Shown here: in pieces, positions 45,035 through 57,035 of the stretch
Layout of the letters: each line of letters starts with the position of its first letter
Numbering within the stretch: position 1 is the stretch's first letter
DNA from: Ligustrum vulgare
Lineage: Eukaryota; Streptophyta; Magnoliopsida; Lamiales; Oleaceae
Length of the DNA stretch: 64,000 nucleotides
Direction: 5' to 3'
NCBI GenBank assembly: GCA_963555705.1
Contig: OY743171.1
Span: 22,443,352 to 22,507,351, forward strand
The notes under the pieces: generated by a model
The model's input: the letters and a program-made list of their open reading frames with translations, nothing else
Database searches by the model: none
What the model was told of the DNA's origin: nothing
Position numbers and translations under genes: made by a program

Positions 45035-47154
45035 CTTTTTTTCATAATTATGCAACAGAAACAAAATTAAATATTAAATATTAATAATTACATAGCGGAA
45101 TTTAATTTAGTATAATTTTAACAGTTCTGCTACTGCATATATCGATACATATATAGATACATTCATAACTATTTTAGAAATGAAAAGCCAGATTTCTGAT
45201 TTAGTACTTAAACTTTATATTTGTATTGAATGTATTAAGAATGCATTCCATGATTTTATTAAAATAAACAGTTTTAATTAAATATACTGCATGTATCGAT
45301 ACATGTATATTTACATACAAAAATACTTAACGCTTTTAAATTGAAGCAATTGAAGTTCAAAGCTATTAAAATTTACTTTGATTGTTTTTTACTAATAACT
45401 ATAATATAACGTATTTAAGTTAATCATGAATTTATGAAACAACATTTATTGAATTAAAAATATGAAAAGTAAATTAAAACAGTAGTTTTATGAAACACAC
45501 ATACGCATTTTGGCTTATCAAATCAATCATATTTGTATTCCATACTATTTACTAGAAATCTAATTTTTTATCACTACATCTATATGTATTAATGCAATGT
45601 ATTGATATATTATATCGATATATATAGAGCAGCAGTTATTTCCTACAGTTTGAAACTTGGTCCCTAAGTTCGTTAAACAAAACTAACTTATATGTATCGA
45701 TACATGTGTATATAACAGTGGACAACAATGAACGTAACACGTAATTTACATATCAACATAGTTAACCTTTTTACATGATTGACACGGGGTTTGACGGGTT
45801 TCAATAAGTAACCCCGTGTCTTTATTTATGCAATACTATATATTCGTAAAAAATATATTCATCGGTATATAGTAACTTAAAAGTAAGGGTATCAAAATAT
45901 TCATCATTTACTTTAGTGAACTCGTAACGATACAAGGTCGGGAACTCGGGCGGATAACTCAAAATATCTACTTCGGTGGTGTATATGTACACGAAGCCAT
46001 CCCTTGATAGCTTCCACCCATTAGATTTTGCTTTAATAATATTACGCTCAAGCATTTGCACATGTGAAAAATATGGAAAATACAAATACAAAAGTATTCA
46101 GTAACATGTTTTGTTTTAAAAATATTATTTCATATGGGCTCGTATTACAAATCAAATATTATCCCATGCACGCAATAGTTCACAAAGGGTATATAACTCC
46201 AATTCAAATATTTCACACGATGTTCACTCAGGGCATCAACCCCAATATTCAAATGTTTCTATGATATAACACAAGCATTGTTAGGTGTAATCACAAGTGG
46301 GATAACATAATGATTGTAATCATGAATGCAAATCTTTTAACATGACGCGTTCACATAATCAAATAATTGCATGAAGTAGCATTTAAGTCCATTAAAAAGG
46401 TGCAGTGTTACTGACCTTTTTGAAAACCTGAAAATAACAAAAGAATCAAAATTAAACTTCTGTATTCTGAAAATAGTTCAATGTATCTATATGTATTCTT
46501 CATGTATCGATACATTGTATGGATACATATAGAATTGCTTCTACTGTTGATTTTGATCCTTCTAAAAATCCCCTATCTTTGGTTGTTTTAACACCCCAGG
46601 ATCATTGCAGGAACATATAAGATCATGTTAGAATACCAGCACGACCTTGGACATATATCAACATGAATTGAAGATCAAAACTTGCATTTTTACCTTTGAA
46701 ACCGAACTTAAGCCTTTAAATCCTGAATTTCCACGTATTCTGAGTTTTGTAAAGTGTGTGCTAAGTACAAGGATCAAACTTTCTATTTAAACACGAATTA
46801 AGGGATCAAAACAAACTTTTAAATGTTAAAATTGGGACCTTATAGCTTATGGTTGCTCTAGGTTTAGATTTAAGACTCATGTAGGCTATAAGCCGGACGT
46901 GTTTGCATGCATGGAATTAGCCTCTACATTTTCAACAAGTATGTTGACATGACTGGTCGAAAATCAAGCAAATTAGTCTTGAACAAGTGTAAACCCTAGC
47001 GAAATCGTCTGCATGTATCGATACATGTATTTAGGGTTTCAAATTTTGAATTTAGTAGTTATGGAAAATTGTAGTTTGTTACAACGAAACTACTAGAAAA
47101 GATGAACCGATGCTTCCAATGAACCTGCAAAATCGAGATTATTACACAAATTTT
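45035..47154. other. unassigned AT-rich DNA with repeated ATCGATA palindromes
   Basis: 2.1 kb without a recognised gene. It may be the rest of an LTR beginning at 44283 (TGTAACACTTTTTTTCATAA across the Cassandra), since it resembles gypsy LTRs in composition. Six ATCGATA-centred palindromes lie at 45138, 45290, 45611, 45692, 46501 and 47012. A hairpin with an 11-bp stem (45781-45791 and 45810-45820) precedes an 89-codon minus-strand frame (45822-46091) that matches nothing I know. Confidence 0.4.
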
Positions 47155-47229
47155 GTTGGGGGTTGAATCCAGCCCGGAGGTGTTACGAACCCGTCTACAC
47201 ACGAATTGCCCACTATGAAGCAGGTTTGT
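47155..47229. mobile_element. left arm of a small inverted-repeat element split by Athila
   Basis: Read 5'->3' this arm (gttgggggttgaatccagcc, then ggaggtgttacg) is the imperfect reverse complement of 58959 down to about 58880. Together the arms form a ~220-bp element with ~75-bp inverted repeats, disrupted at TTTGT by the Athila insertion. Confidence 0.65.
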
Positions 47230-49017
47230 TGATTATTGTCCAATTTTACGTATTTTAGATAGGTAAATAAATGAAAAATACAATTTTGAGATATAAATTA
47301 TGTAATTTAGAGTAAAATTTATAAAATATTCAATTTTAATTCTTTAACTCTAAATTAATTTTAATTGCTAAAGATTTCATTTATTTAATTGCAGGGAAAG
47401 ATTGAACAATATTTCAAATTGAATTTGAATTTCTTCTCAAAATTCTCTAACCTAATTCGACTGAAAAATCAAGAATGGTGCATATTTTTTGGCCCAATTT
47501 CCCAGCCCAAAAATCATCTTCAACCTACAGCCCTCTCTCTCCACTGAACAGCCCCTCTCACGCCACACCATTCTCTGCTCTCAACCCACAGCACGCATTC
47601 CCTTCTCTGTCTGATCTTCTACAGCAACTTCCAGCCATCTTCCCTCACAACACCAGCAGCTGGGGAACCCATTCCGTCTTCTCTCACGCAAACTTCCAAC
47701 TGGAACTTAGCATCTTCTCACCAACTTCACCAGCCGCAAGCAATCCTTTCTCTCAATTCCCTCAGCCTCTGTCTTTGGCTTTCACCGTCAACCCACAGCC
47801 TCTCCTCTCACACGCAGCTCTCCTCTATCTTCTCTCCTCTGGCACGCATTCTGTCACCATTCTCCTCTCCCACACAAAAAAAACCAGCCGTCCTTCTCCC
47901 TCACCATACACCACTTCACCTCTCCACTCCCAGCTGCAACCTGTTCTCTCACTCTCTGCCTCGTCTCTCACTTCTCTCTCACAGCCAGCACTCCTTTTTC
48001 CACCAGACCCGCGTTCCCAGCTTCACTTCTCTACCGCCCTCACACAACTCAGCCGCAACTCTGGTTGCTCTCTTCCTCACGAGCCGCAACTCACGCTGCC
48101 AACAGCTCCACTTTCACTCGGCAGCCTCCTCCATAGAAATAACTCAGCCACACTTCCCTCCAGCACTCCATACAACCATCCGGCCATCTCTCTTTCTTCA
48201 GCCTCCATCGCAATACACAGCAGCGGCAAGGAGGAGAAAACACAATCCCAACCTATACTCAAAAGTCTGCAACACACACCAGCATCGGCCGGCCTCGTTT
48301 CACCTCATATAGCGACCTTGGTTTTGGTTATTTGTTCTAGTTTGATTTGTTGCATTTTGTCTAGATTCTCAATTATTTTGATTGTTAGTCCACATACATT
48401 TATCTTATTGATGTTAGTTTGATTTTAGATTTATTTTAGTATTGAAATCTCATTTCCGAATTTGAATTTCGTTTGATTAATGGTTATGGTTTGTTTGAAT
48501 TTTATTTCGTTTAATTTAATTATGTTCGACTAAGTTATATTTGAGGGGAGTTATTCTTAGCGTCAATGGGTGTGTTTTAATTTCTTATGGGTGAATTGTT
48601 GTTATTATAAGAGTTTATAAATTGTTTTAAGTTTTCAAATTATTTTACATGGATGAATGTCGCTGATGTGGTGTGTATTAAATATGCACACAACATGCTC
48701 GACTAAATGCCATAAAATAAATTGACTAATTTTCTGCTAATGTGTTTAAATCTTATCGATATCAAGAAAATTCACACTAATCTTATTTGAAAAGCCCAAT
48801 TGATAGCGAAAGAATAACTCCGCTGGAATTCCTTTTCATAGCAATTTAATTATATTCTCTCCAAATTCATTTTAGCAAAAATTGAAATAATAGTTTAAAA
48901 CTTGAATTTAGCAAATATTATTATACCAATAAAATCCCTAGGAAGAATGACCCTGGATTATTGCTAGGCTGTAACCTGACCCCTTTATACTTGGAGGGTA
49001 GATTTAACATCGAGTCA
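47230..49017 (+). mobile_element. Athila-like 5' LTR
   Basis: 1788 bp. Near-identical to the 3' LTR except for scattered substitutions and short indels. It contains a C-rich, Ser/Pro/Leu-rich open frame (47475-48422) that is discussed separately; I do not call it a gene. Confidence 0.92.
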
Positions 49018-49220
49018 AGTTTTTGGTGCCGTTGCCGGGGATTAATTTGGTGTTAACTGATTTTTGCTGAATTCTGTTATTTTATTATTATTGTTTTGTT
49101 CGACTACTATTCTTGATATTGTTCATTGTTATGTCCGTTTGGTTCTGAGATAATACTAAGCGAATAGTAAGATCGAAACCCACTAACCAATTTTTAATTC
49201 TTGAAAATCAGCAGGTAGAA

Positions 49221-50393
49221 ATGGCAAATAATGCAGATCCAAATGAGGCGACATTCGTTCGAAGTCTTAGAGATTACATTTTTCCAACGATGACAAGCAC
49301 TCCGTCATGTATAGTGACTCCTGCAAATGCAACGGTCTTCAACTTCAAACCGGGAATGATTGATCATCTGCCACGCTTCCATGGGATGCCATCAGAGAGT
49401 CCATATCACCACATCCAGGAATTCGAAGGGGTTTGTTTTACTTTTCTTGAAAGAAATTTCACTGAGGAAGTCATTCGACTCAAGCTTTTCCCTTTTTCAC
49501 TAAAGGATAAAGCTAAGTCGTGGCTTAACTCTTTGAGGCTTAGTTCAATTAGAAATTGGGCAAATATGCAGAAAGAGTTCATTAAAAAGTTTTTTCCACC
49601 ACAAAGAACCACCGCTATTCAAAGACAAAACATGAATTTTTCTCAAAAGAATAATGGAAATTTTTACACTAGTTGGGAAAGATTCAAAGATTTGTTGTTA
49701 TCTTGTCCCCATCATGGTTATGAAAAATGGATGTTAAAGAAATTTTTTTATGAAGGGCTTAGACCAGAAATGAGGCAATTTGTGCAAACCATGAGTAATG
49801 GTGACTTCTTTGCAAAAGACCCGAATGAAGTTTTTACATTTTTTGATGATTTAGCTGAAAATGCCCAATCGTGGGATAACATTGATGAGTTTGATAGGGG
49901 TGTTACAATGAAAACTGAATTTCCAAAGATTGCATCTGAAAATGGAATTCATTCACTTAGAACAGAGGATGACATAAATGCCCGATTGGCTGTCATCACT
50001 CGAAAACTTGAAAATTTGGAAACTCAAAAAGTGAATGAAGTCAATTCCTCTTCCACTATTTTAGAAAAATGTTCAATTTGTGATGATGCACAGCATTTAA
50101 CCTCTGATTGTCCTGCACTTCCCCAACTAAAAGAGATGTATTTTGATCAATCTATTGCTGTTAATATGATTTCCAAACCTTATTCTAACCCATATTCGAG
50201 TACTTATAATCCAGGTTGGAGAAATCATCCAAATTTCAGTTGGAGGAATGATCAAGGAGGAAGCAATAATGTTGGCAACAATGCTGGACCTTCACAACCA
50301 ACACCTTATATGCCACTGCAGAAGAGAAGTCTGGAAGACCAAATTCAACAATTCATGCAAAGCCAAGCTGCCATCAACAATCAAAACTCTTAG
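49221..50393 (+). CDS. Athila-like gag
   Basis: 390 codons. LRDYIFP near the start, then GMPSESPYHHIQEFEGVCFTF and IRLKLFPFSLKDKAKSWLNSL (about residues 55-105), the characteristic Athila gag core, then WERFKDLLLSCPHHGYEKWM (about 150-170). A zinc motif C-x2-C-x4-H-x4-C is seen at CSICDDAQHLTSDC (about 285-298). A TAG at 50391 ends the frame, which continues in the same phase as protease, probably from CAG to TAG. The ATG at 49221 follows a leader ending agcaggtagaaATGg. When intact this assembles the capsid and binds the RNA. Confidence 0.88.
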   Translation: MANNADPNEATFVRSLRDYIFPTMTSTPSCIVTPANATVFNFKPGMIDHLPRFHGMPSESPYHHIQEFEGVCFTFLERNFTEEVIRLKLFPFSLKDKAKSWLNSLRLSSIRNWANMQKEFIKKFFPPQRTTAIQRQNMNFSQKNNGNFYTSWERFKDLLLSCPHHGYEKWMLKKFFYEGLRPEMRQFVQTMSNGDFFAKDPNEVFTFFDDLAENAQSWDNIDEFDRGVTMKTEFPKIASENGIHSLRTEDDINARLAVITRKLENLETQKVNEVNSSSTILEKCSICDDAQHLTSDCPALPQLKEMYFDQSIAVNMISKPYSNPYSSTYNPGWRNHPNFSWRNDQGGSNNVGNNAGPSQPTPYMPLQKRSLEDQIQQFMQSQAAINNQNS

Positions 50394-50477
50394 GCCATTA
50401 ATGACATCCGATCTCAGCATACAAAGCTGACTACCCAGGCAAGTGCGCAAGAAAAAGGTAATTTTCCAGCTCAACCA

Positions 50478-51325
50478 ATGCCTAATCCTCAAACTCAATA
50501 CAATGGGGGCGATGAGTCCAATCTAAGACATGTGAAAGCAGTAACTACCTTGAGAAGTGGTAAGCAAATCCAAGTTCCTGAACCTAAAGAGAACTTGGTG
50601 GGTAAGCAAGTTGAACCTCCTATTGATAATACTGTACTAAAATCTCTATCTGGTGTTCAAGAACCACCTAGGCTAATAGTAGGTGCACCCCCTGCCCCTT
50701 TTCCTCAAAGATTACAACCTGGTAATAAGACCAAAAATCAAACGGAAATTCATGAGATTTTTAAGCAAGTTATGGTAAATATTCCTCTGTTAGATGCAAT
50801 TCAACAAGTCCCTGCCTATGCTAAATTTCTTAAAGATTTGTGTACAGTGAAAAGGAAGCTAGCTGTTAAGAATAAGGCCTTTTTGACTGAACAAGTGAGT
50901 TCTATCATACAATGTCAAACTCCTCAAAAATTTAAAGATCCTGGTTCTCCAACCATTGCTTGTATGATAGGAACCACTCGTATTGGTCATGCCTTGCTAG
51001 ATTTAGGTTCAAGTGTGAATCTTTTACCCTTTAGTGTATACACACAACTTGGTCTAGGTGAACTTAAACCCACCCCCATGATTTTACAAATGGCAGATAG
51101 ATCTGTTAAGATGCCTAGAGGGATAATTGAGGATGTTTTGGTTCAAGTCGATAAATTCTATTACCCAGTTGATTTTGTTGTTATTGATGTTCAAAGTACA
51201 CCTAAAACTTCTCCTCAAATCCCTGTTATTCTTGGTAGACCATTTCTTGCAACGTCAAATGCTTTGATAAATTGTAGGAGTGGTATTTTAAAGTTGACTT
51301 TTGGTAATATGTCTTTGGAACTTAA
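50478..51325 (+). pseudogene. Athila-like protease region, cut by a MITE
   Basis: In phase with gag across the TAG. QIPVILGRPFLATSNALINC and HALLDLGSSVNLLPFSVY (about residues 170-190) form the Athila aspartic protease; the catalytic triplet is D-L-G, as commonly seen in this lineage. The frame runs into the MITE at 51326 and stops within it at 51350. Upstream sequence codes the Athila spacer (LRSGKQIQVPEPKEN, KQVMVNIPLLDAIQQVPAYAKFLKDLC). Confidence 0.85.
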
Positions 51326-52180
51326 GCCCCTGTTCTCTTTGCTGTTTTGAAGTCGTTTTCTGTTTTTATTTTCGAAAACGCTAAAAACGCGTTCTCTTTA
51401 CCATTTTCGAAAACGCATTTTGGAAAACAAAAAAAAAATTTGTACACAAAACGGAAAACGCCCGAAACATCGTTTTGGGCGTTTTGTGTGTATTTCGACA
51501 AAAAATGTCCAAAACGCGTTTTGGAATTTTTTTTTTATAGAATTATCTTAACTTAGAACTAAGCTTAATATAAAGTTTTTATTTATTTTTTATTTTTTTA
51601 TTATTTTTTTTAGAATTATCCTAACTTGGAATTAAGCCTAAATAAAGATTTTTTTTTTTTTTTTTGAGAATTATCCTAACTTGGAACTTAGTTTAAATAA
51701 AGTTTTATTGAATTCAATATCAACATTACAAAAAAAAATTAAATGGGAATTCTTGTTGTTATATTTCAAAAAATGCAATGATAAATGGACTCTGGTGGTT
51801 TTGAAAGAACTTGCATTTTCTGGATTTTAATAGAAGTAGAGTTTTCTCAAGTCCCGAACCTGACCAAGCTGTGTTAATATAGACTCTTAATGCTCACATT
51901 AGTGTGTTGCATGTAGCCATATTTTTAATGTATTGTGAAAGGAAATTTGAGTTGGAGTTAGTAGTATTCTGCAAGCAAATTAATTAAAAATAGTTTAAAT
52001 AGTGTTCTGTAAAAAATTTCAAACAGAACGTGTTTTCCAGCTTTTCATTTTCAAAAACAGTTTTCAGAAATGACAAACCAAACGCGTTTTCAGCAAATTT
52101 GAAAACAAAAATGAAAACACAAAACACAAAACATTTTTCGAAAATGAAAATACAAAATAAAATACAAACAGAACGCCACC
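51326..52180. mobile_element. Tourist/PIF-Harbinger-like MITE, copy 2, inside Athila
   Basis: 855 bp with TAA on both sides (51323-51325 and 52181-52183). Ends are GCCCCTGTTCTCTTTGCTGT and, on the other strand, GGTGGCGTTCTGTTTGTATT. It aligns over its length with the reverse complement of 4759-5547, including the three ~30-bp modules. It is younger than the Athila insertion. Insert plus duplication is 858 bp, a multiple of three. Confidence 0.85.
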
Positions 52181-52223
52181 TAACATTTTCAATGCTTGTA
52201 GACAACCAAAAGATTTTGATGAA

Positions 52224-52826
52224 GTGCAAGAAGTTAATGTGCTGGAAGAGCTGCTAGTTGAGTTAGAAGATCCTAATGAGCAACTTGAGCAGAATCTCGA
52301 ATTAGACAGCATTCAGGACTCTTCAAAAAGTATAACAACAGCAGCTGTAAGAGCTTGGCAGCCAAACATTGAGCCTCTAAATGTCAGCCAGACACCAATG
52401 CAAACATCAGCAGAGAAGATGCCAACTCTAGAGCTTAAACCTCTTCCATCGGAGCTAAAGTATGCATTCTTGGGACCTAATGAATCATACCATGTGGTAA
52501 TCTCTTCTACTCTTACTTGTGATCAGGAAAATATGTTGTTGAAAGTGTTGAATGATCATAGATCTACAATAGGTTGGACTATAGCTGATATTAAGGGAAT
52601 TAGTCCTTTAGTGTGCACTCATAGAATTTTTCTAGAAGAAAATGCTAATCCTTCAAGGGAATCTCAAAGAAGGCTAAACCCTAACATGAAAGAGGTTGTT
52701 AAAAATGAAGTTTTAAAATTACTTGATGCAGGTATTATTTATCCTATTGCAGACAACAAGTGGGTAAGTCCTACTCAAGTAGTACCTAAGAAAACTGGGG
52801 TTACTGTTGTTGAAAATGAACATTGA
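52224..52826 (+). pseudogene. Athila-like pol spacer and start of reverse transcriptase
   Basis: A 200-codon stretch in the same phase as gag: ELKYAFLGPNESYHVVIS, LLKVLNDHRSTIGWTIADIKGISPLVCTHRI and EVLKLLDAGIIYPIADNKWVSPTQVVPKKTG, the conserved lead-in to Athila RT (family ends KWVSPVxxVPKKxG). A TGA at 52824 breaks the frame; the next codon continues in the same phase. Confidence 0.85.
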
Positions 52827-52829
52827 GAA

Positions 52830-54008
52830 ATGATAACAAAAAGGGTACCCACTAGTTGGAGAATGTGCATTGATTATAGGAAATTGAATTCCATGACCAG
52901 AAAAGACCATTTTCCTTTACCATTTTTAGATCAAGTGCTAGAAAGAGTTGCTGGACATTCATTCTATTGTTTTTTGGATGGTTTTTCAGGCTATCATCAA
53001 ATTGAAATAGCATTAGAAGATCAAGAAAAAACTACTTTTACTTGCCCTTTTGGGACGTTTGCTTTTAAAAGAATGCATTTTGGTCTTTGTAATGCCCCAG
53101 CAACCTTTCAAAGATGCATGCTTAGCATATTCAGTGACATGATAGAAAACATTTTGGAAGTTTTTATGGATGATTTCTCTGTGTATGGTAATTCATTTGA
53201 TGATTGCCTAACAAATTTGAAAGCTGTTTTATGCAGGTGTGACGATAAGCAACTTCTCCTTAATTGGGAGAAATGTCAATTCATGGTAACAAGAGGAATT
53301 GTTTTAGGTCATATAATTTCTTCTAAAGGCATGGAAGTAGATAAGGCAAAAGTAGATTCAATTTCTAGGTTGCCTATTCCTTCAAGTGTAAAAGACGTTC
53401 GATCATTTTTAGGCCATGCAGGTTTTTATAGGAGGTTCATAAAAGATTTTAGTATCATAGCTAAGCCTTTGACTACACTTTTGATGCATGATACAAAATT
53501 TGTTTGGACTAATGAATGCACTGCAGCTTTTGAACATTTAAAGAAGGCACTCACCACTGCACCCATAGTTAGATCATCTGATTGGTCTCTACCTTTTGAA
53601 TTAATGTGTGATGCAAGTGATATAGCTGTAGGGGCAGTGCTTGGCCAGAGGAAAGGTAAGGAACCTTATGTAATCTACTATGCTAGCAGAACTTTGAATC
53701 AAGCTCAATTAAATTACACAACTACTGAAAAAGAGCCGCTAGCAATAGTTTTTGCACTGGAAAAATTTCGAACTTATCTTATTGGGACCCCTGTTACCAT
53801 CTTTACTGATCATTCTGCTCTTAAATATTTGTTCACAAAGAAAGATGCTAAACCTAGACTCATTCGATGGATTTTGTTATTGCAGGAATTTGACATCACA
53901 ATTAAGGATAAAAAAGGGGTGGAAAATGTTGTCCCTGATCATTTATCCAGATTAAATTCTGAAAATTCAAAAGTTTCTCACCCTTTAAATGATTCATTTC
54001 CTGATTAA
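52830..54008 (+). CDS. Athila-like reverse transcriptase and RNase H
   Basis: 392 codons. [11 protein letters not shown] (about 11-21), [17 protein letters not shown] block with the first catalytic Asp, [14 protein letters not shown], and the catalytic box [10 protein letters not shown] with D114 and D115, the Athila form of YxDD. RNase H residues: [14 protein letters not shown] (first Asp, about 260), [10 protein letters not shown] (Glu, about 300) and [11 protein letters not shown] (second Asp), closing VVPDHLSRL. All catalytic residues remain. The frame is bounded by nonsense codons at 52824 and 54006, so it is not part of a continuous polyprotein any more. Confidence 0.88.
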   Translation: MITKRVPTSWRMCIDYRKLNSMTRKDHFPLPFLDQVLERVAGHSFYCFLDGFSGYHQIEIALEDQEKTTFTCPFGTFAFKRMHFGLCNAPATFQRCMLSIFSDMIENILEVFMDDFSVYGNSFDDCLTNLKAVLCRCDDKQLLLNWEKCQFMVTRGIVLGHIISSKGMEVDKAKVDSISRLPIPSSVKDVRSFLGHAGFYRRFIKDFSIIAKPLTTLLMHDTKFVWTNECTAAFEHLKKALTTAPIVRSSDWSLPFELMCDASDIAVGAVLGQRKGKEPYVIYYASRTLNQAQLNYTTTEKEPLAIVFALEKFRTYLIGTPVTIFTDHSALKYLFTKKDAKPRLIRWILLLQEFDITIKDKKGVENVVPDHLSRLNSENSKVSHPLNDSFPD

Positions 54009-54020
54009 CAGTTATTTAGC

Positions 54021-55328
54021 TTGAACATTGTTCCATGGTTCGCTGACTTGGTTAATTATCTTGTTACAGGTCAGATGCCCTCAAATTGGAGTGTCCAAGA
54101 TAAAATGAGGATGAAAGCTATTGCAAGGAACTTCTTCTATAATGATCCATACTTATTCAAATATTGTGCTGATCAGATCATCCGAAGATGTGTTCCTGAT
54201 GACGAGGTACAATAAGTTCTTAATTTCTGTCATTCTCATGCTTGCGGAGGCCATTTCTCTTCGCAGAAAACAACTGCTAAGGTACTTCAATGTGGTTTTT
54301 ATTGGCCTAGTTTATTTAAGGATGCTCATACCTTTTGTAAAAGCTGTGAAGCATGTCAGAAACTTGGTAGTCTCAGCCATAGGAATATGATGCCATTAGC
54401 TCCAATCCTTGTTCTTGAAATTTTGGATTGTTGGGGATTAGATTTTATGGGCCCTTTTCCCCCTTCTTTTGGATATCTTTATATATTGGTAGCTGTTGAT
54501 TATGTTTCAAAATGGGTAGAGGCTATTCCATGTAGAACAAATGACCATAAAGTTGTGCTCAAATTTTTGAAAGAACATATTTTTTCTAGGTTTGGTATGC
54601 CTAAGGCCATAATTAGCGATGGAGGAACTCATTTTTGTAATAAACCTTTTGAAACTCTGTTAAAGAAATATGGCATTAGGCATAAAGTTTCCACCCCCTA
54701 TCACCCTCAAACTAATGGTCAAACTGAATTAGCCAACCGGGAAATTAAAGGCATTTTGACAAAAACAGTTAATCCAAATAGAAAAGATTGGGCTATAAAA
54801 TTGGATGATGCTTTATGGGCCTATAGGACTGCTTTTAAAACTGTTCTTGGAATGTCTCCTTATAGAATTGTATTTGGAAAACCTTGTCACTTGCCGGTTG
54901 AAATCGAACATAAAGCTTATTGGGCAATCAAAACACTCAACTTTGACTTAGATCAAGCTGGTGAATTTAGGAAAATGAAATTGAATGAGTTAGATGAATT
55001 GCGTTTGGAAGCATATGAGAATGCAAAAATTTCAAAAGAGAAAATGAAAGTTTTTCACGATAAGAGAATTTTTAGAAAATCATTTTTTCCTTCTCAAAAA
55101 GTATTGCTATATGACTCTAAGCTTCATCTGTTTCCTGGTAAGTTGAGAACTAAATGGATTGGCCCTTACATTGTGCAAACTGTTTACCTTTATGGAGCAG
55201 TTGAAATCTTGGATCCAAAAACTGGTACTGTTTTTAAAGTTAATGGACAACGTCTAAAACCATTTTTGGATAATTTTTCTGCTGAAGTTAATGAACTACC
55301 TCTGCTGGACCCTGTTTCCAGCAGCTGA
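54021..55328 (+). pseudogene. Athila-like integrase with zinc-binding domain
   Basis: Starts VPWFADLVNYLVTG; an in-frame TAA at about 54213 precedes the H2C2 zinc site ([18 protein letters not shown] ... CKSCEACQK). The 313-codon frame from 54387 holds the core: [11 protein letters not shown] (D19), IISDGGTHF (D78), [15 protein letters not shown] (E114), with 35 residues between D78 and E114. It ends with [21 protein letters not shown], the Athila C-terminal domain. No frameshift. It inserts the cDNA into the host chromosome when intact. Confidence 0.87.
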
Positions 55329-57035
55329 TTTTCTTGGAACTAACTTTTATTATTATGTATATATTTTCTTTTCTTTTTGCAGATTTTATTCTTCTCTTCA
55401 TTTTTTTTTAGTTTTTCATTCTTGAATAATTGCTCATGTGCATAAGCCTCCTCTCAGGTACACTCTTCTCCTTTAGCTTGATTTAATTTTGAGTCGTGTC
55501 TATTACTCACTGTTCATTTTTCTTCTCTTTGAGTCATTGAGGACAATGTCTGATTTTAGTTGGGGGGAGAGTGACTCAAATGTACTTGTTTTACATTAAT
55601 TCTTCTGTGATAGTTGAGCATTAAAATTGAGTACATCTTGAGTCTTGAATTATATCTTTGTTATTCTGTAAAGACCTCCCTCCTAAAAAAAAAAAAAAAA
55701 AAATTATGCACGAATTTAAGCCTTGTGGTAAGATGGATAGTCAACACATACAACTAGAGCTCTCTCAAGTTTAAGTAATTTTATTTATTCATCATGAGAG
55801 TTGAGTGATTGGTAGTTTTCTTATATTGCCCTTGTTTGATATTGCTACTTCCATTGGGCATCATTACACGGATTGTGGATTGTTGGTGGTTTATACTTAA
55901 GAAACGATGAAGGTCAATGTCAAATGAAAATTCGATCCTTTGAAGCCAACCTTATCATCTTCTCTTCCATCACAAATCCCTTCATATCACAAATTCCCTC
56001 ATAGCCACAAATCTCTTTCATTTATTTCACATTAAAGATGACATTACATCCAGACACTGCTCCCATAAATACATAAACTTGTTTCTACTTTCAAATATAA
56101 GTGAGGATGATTATTTTTGCTCCATATTTGAGAAAAAACGTTCAGTGCATGAAAAAGAAAGAAAAGTGAAGTTAGAAAATATTTGACAGTCATTGAGACT
56201 ACTGGAGAATGTTGAAGAATTATTTGAGAGGATTTCAGTTTCAAAAAAAAAAGGTAGAAAGAAAAGGGAGACATATTGAAGAGAAAGTAAAAGATGTGAA
56301 GAAGAAAGTAAGCTTGAAGTGTGATTAAAAGTGAAAATTATTATCATCGCTTATATTTTGGAAGTCATCAATCTCTACTCACTTCTTTTATTTCCTTATC
56401 CTATCAAAAAATATATATATAAAAAAATGCTACCATTGCATCGTATACTTCCATTGGAATTTCTTGTTCTATTATTATCACTGAAATATGAAAACCTCTT
56501 CTTCCATCACTCTTTATCAATTCTCTTGAGAACACCATCATTACCTTTACGTTGACATTGACATTTTGATCTTAAGTAGGCTTGTGGTAAGAATGATTGA
56601 GTCCCAATGGTTGTGAGCTTTTCATGAGGTCAATATTTACATTACTGTCATCCACATATATATGGCCTTTGTTTACTGAATGCTTGAGTGATCAATTTTC
56701 AAACTCCATGAGTGACCCCCTAACCAGTTCAGAAACAAAATACACATACCCGTGAGTATATGGAGTTTATACTTGGCTTGAGTGAATACTCGACACTGTA
56801 TGTGTTGGGGTTAGTGGTTTGATGGATCGGCTTAAAACACACACACACACATACACACAAAATTTTGGGAAAGTTTTTATGGATTAATTTGGATATAATG
56901 CTTGATCTTTTGATTTTGCAAAGTTACTGTGCTCGACTATCTAAATTCATTCTCAATTGAAGTTTTTTGTAGAGGTAGACGTGTTTTTAATTCGCTTGAA
57001 TTGCTAGAGACTATCAAACAGCGAGTTGGGGAGTG
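55329..57035 (+). other. Athila 3' non-coding region with polypurine tracts
   Basis: Contains ttttagttggggggagagtg (55555-55574), the internal purine tract common after Athila pol, an A run (about 55684-55703), a (CA)n run (about 56836-56860) and the LTR-proximal tract gttggggagtg (57025-57035). No env-like frame found. Confidence 0.65.
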
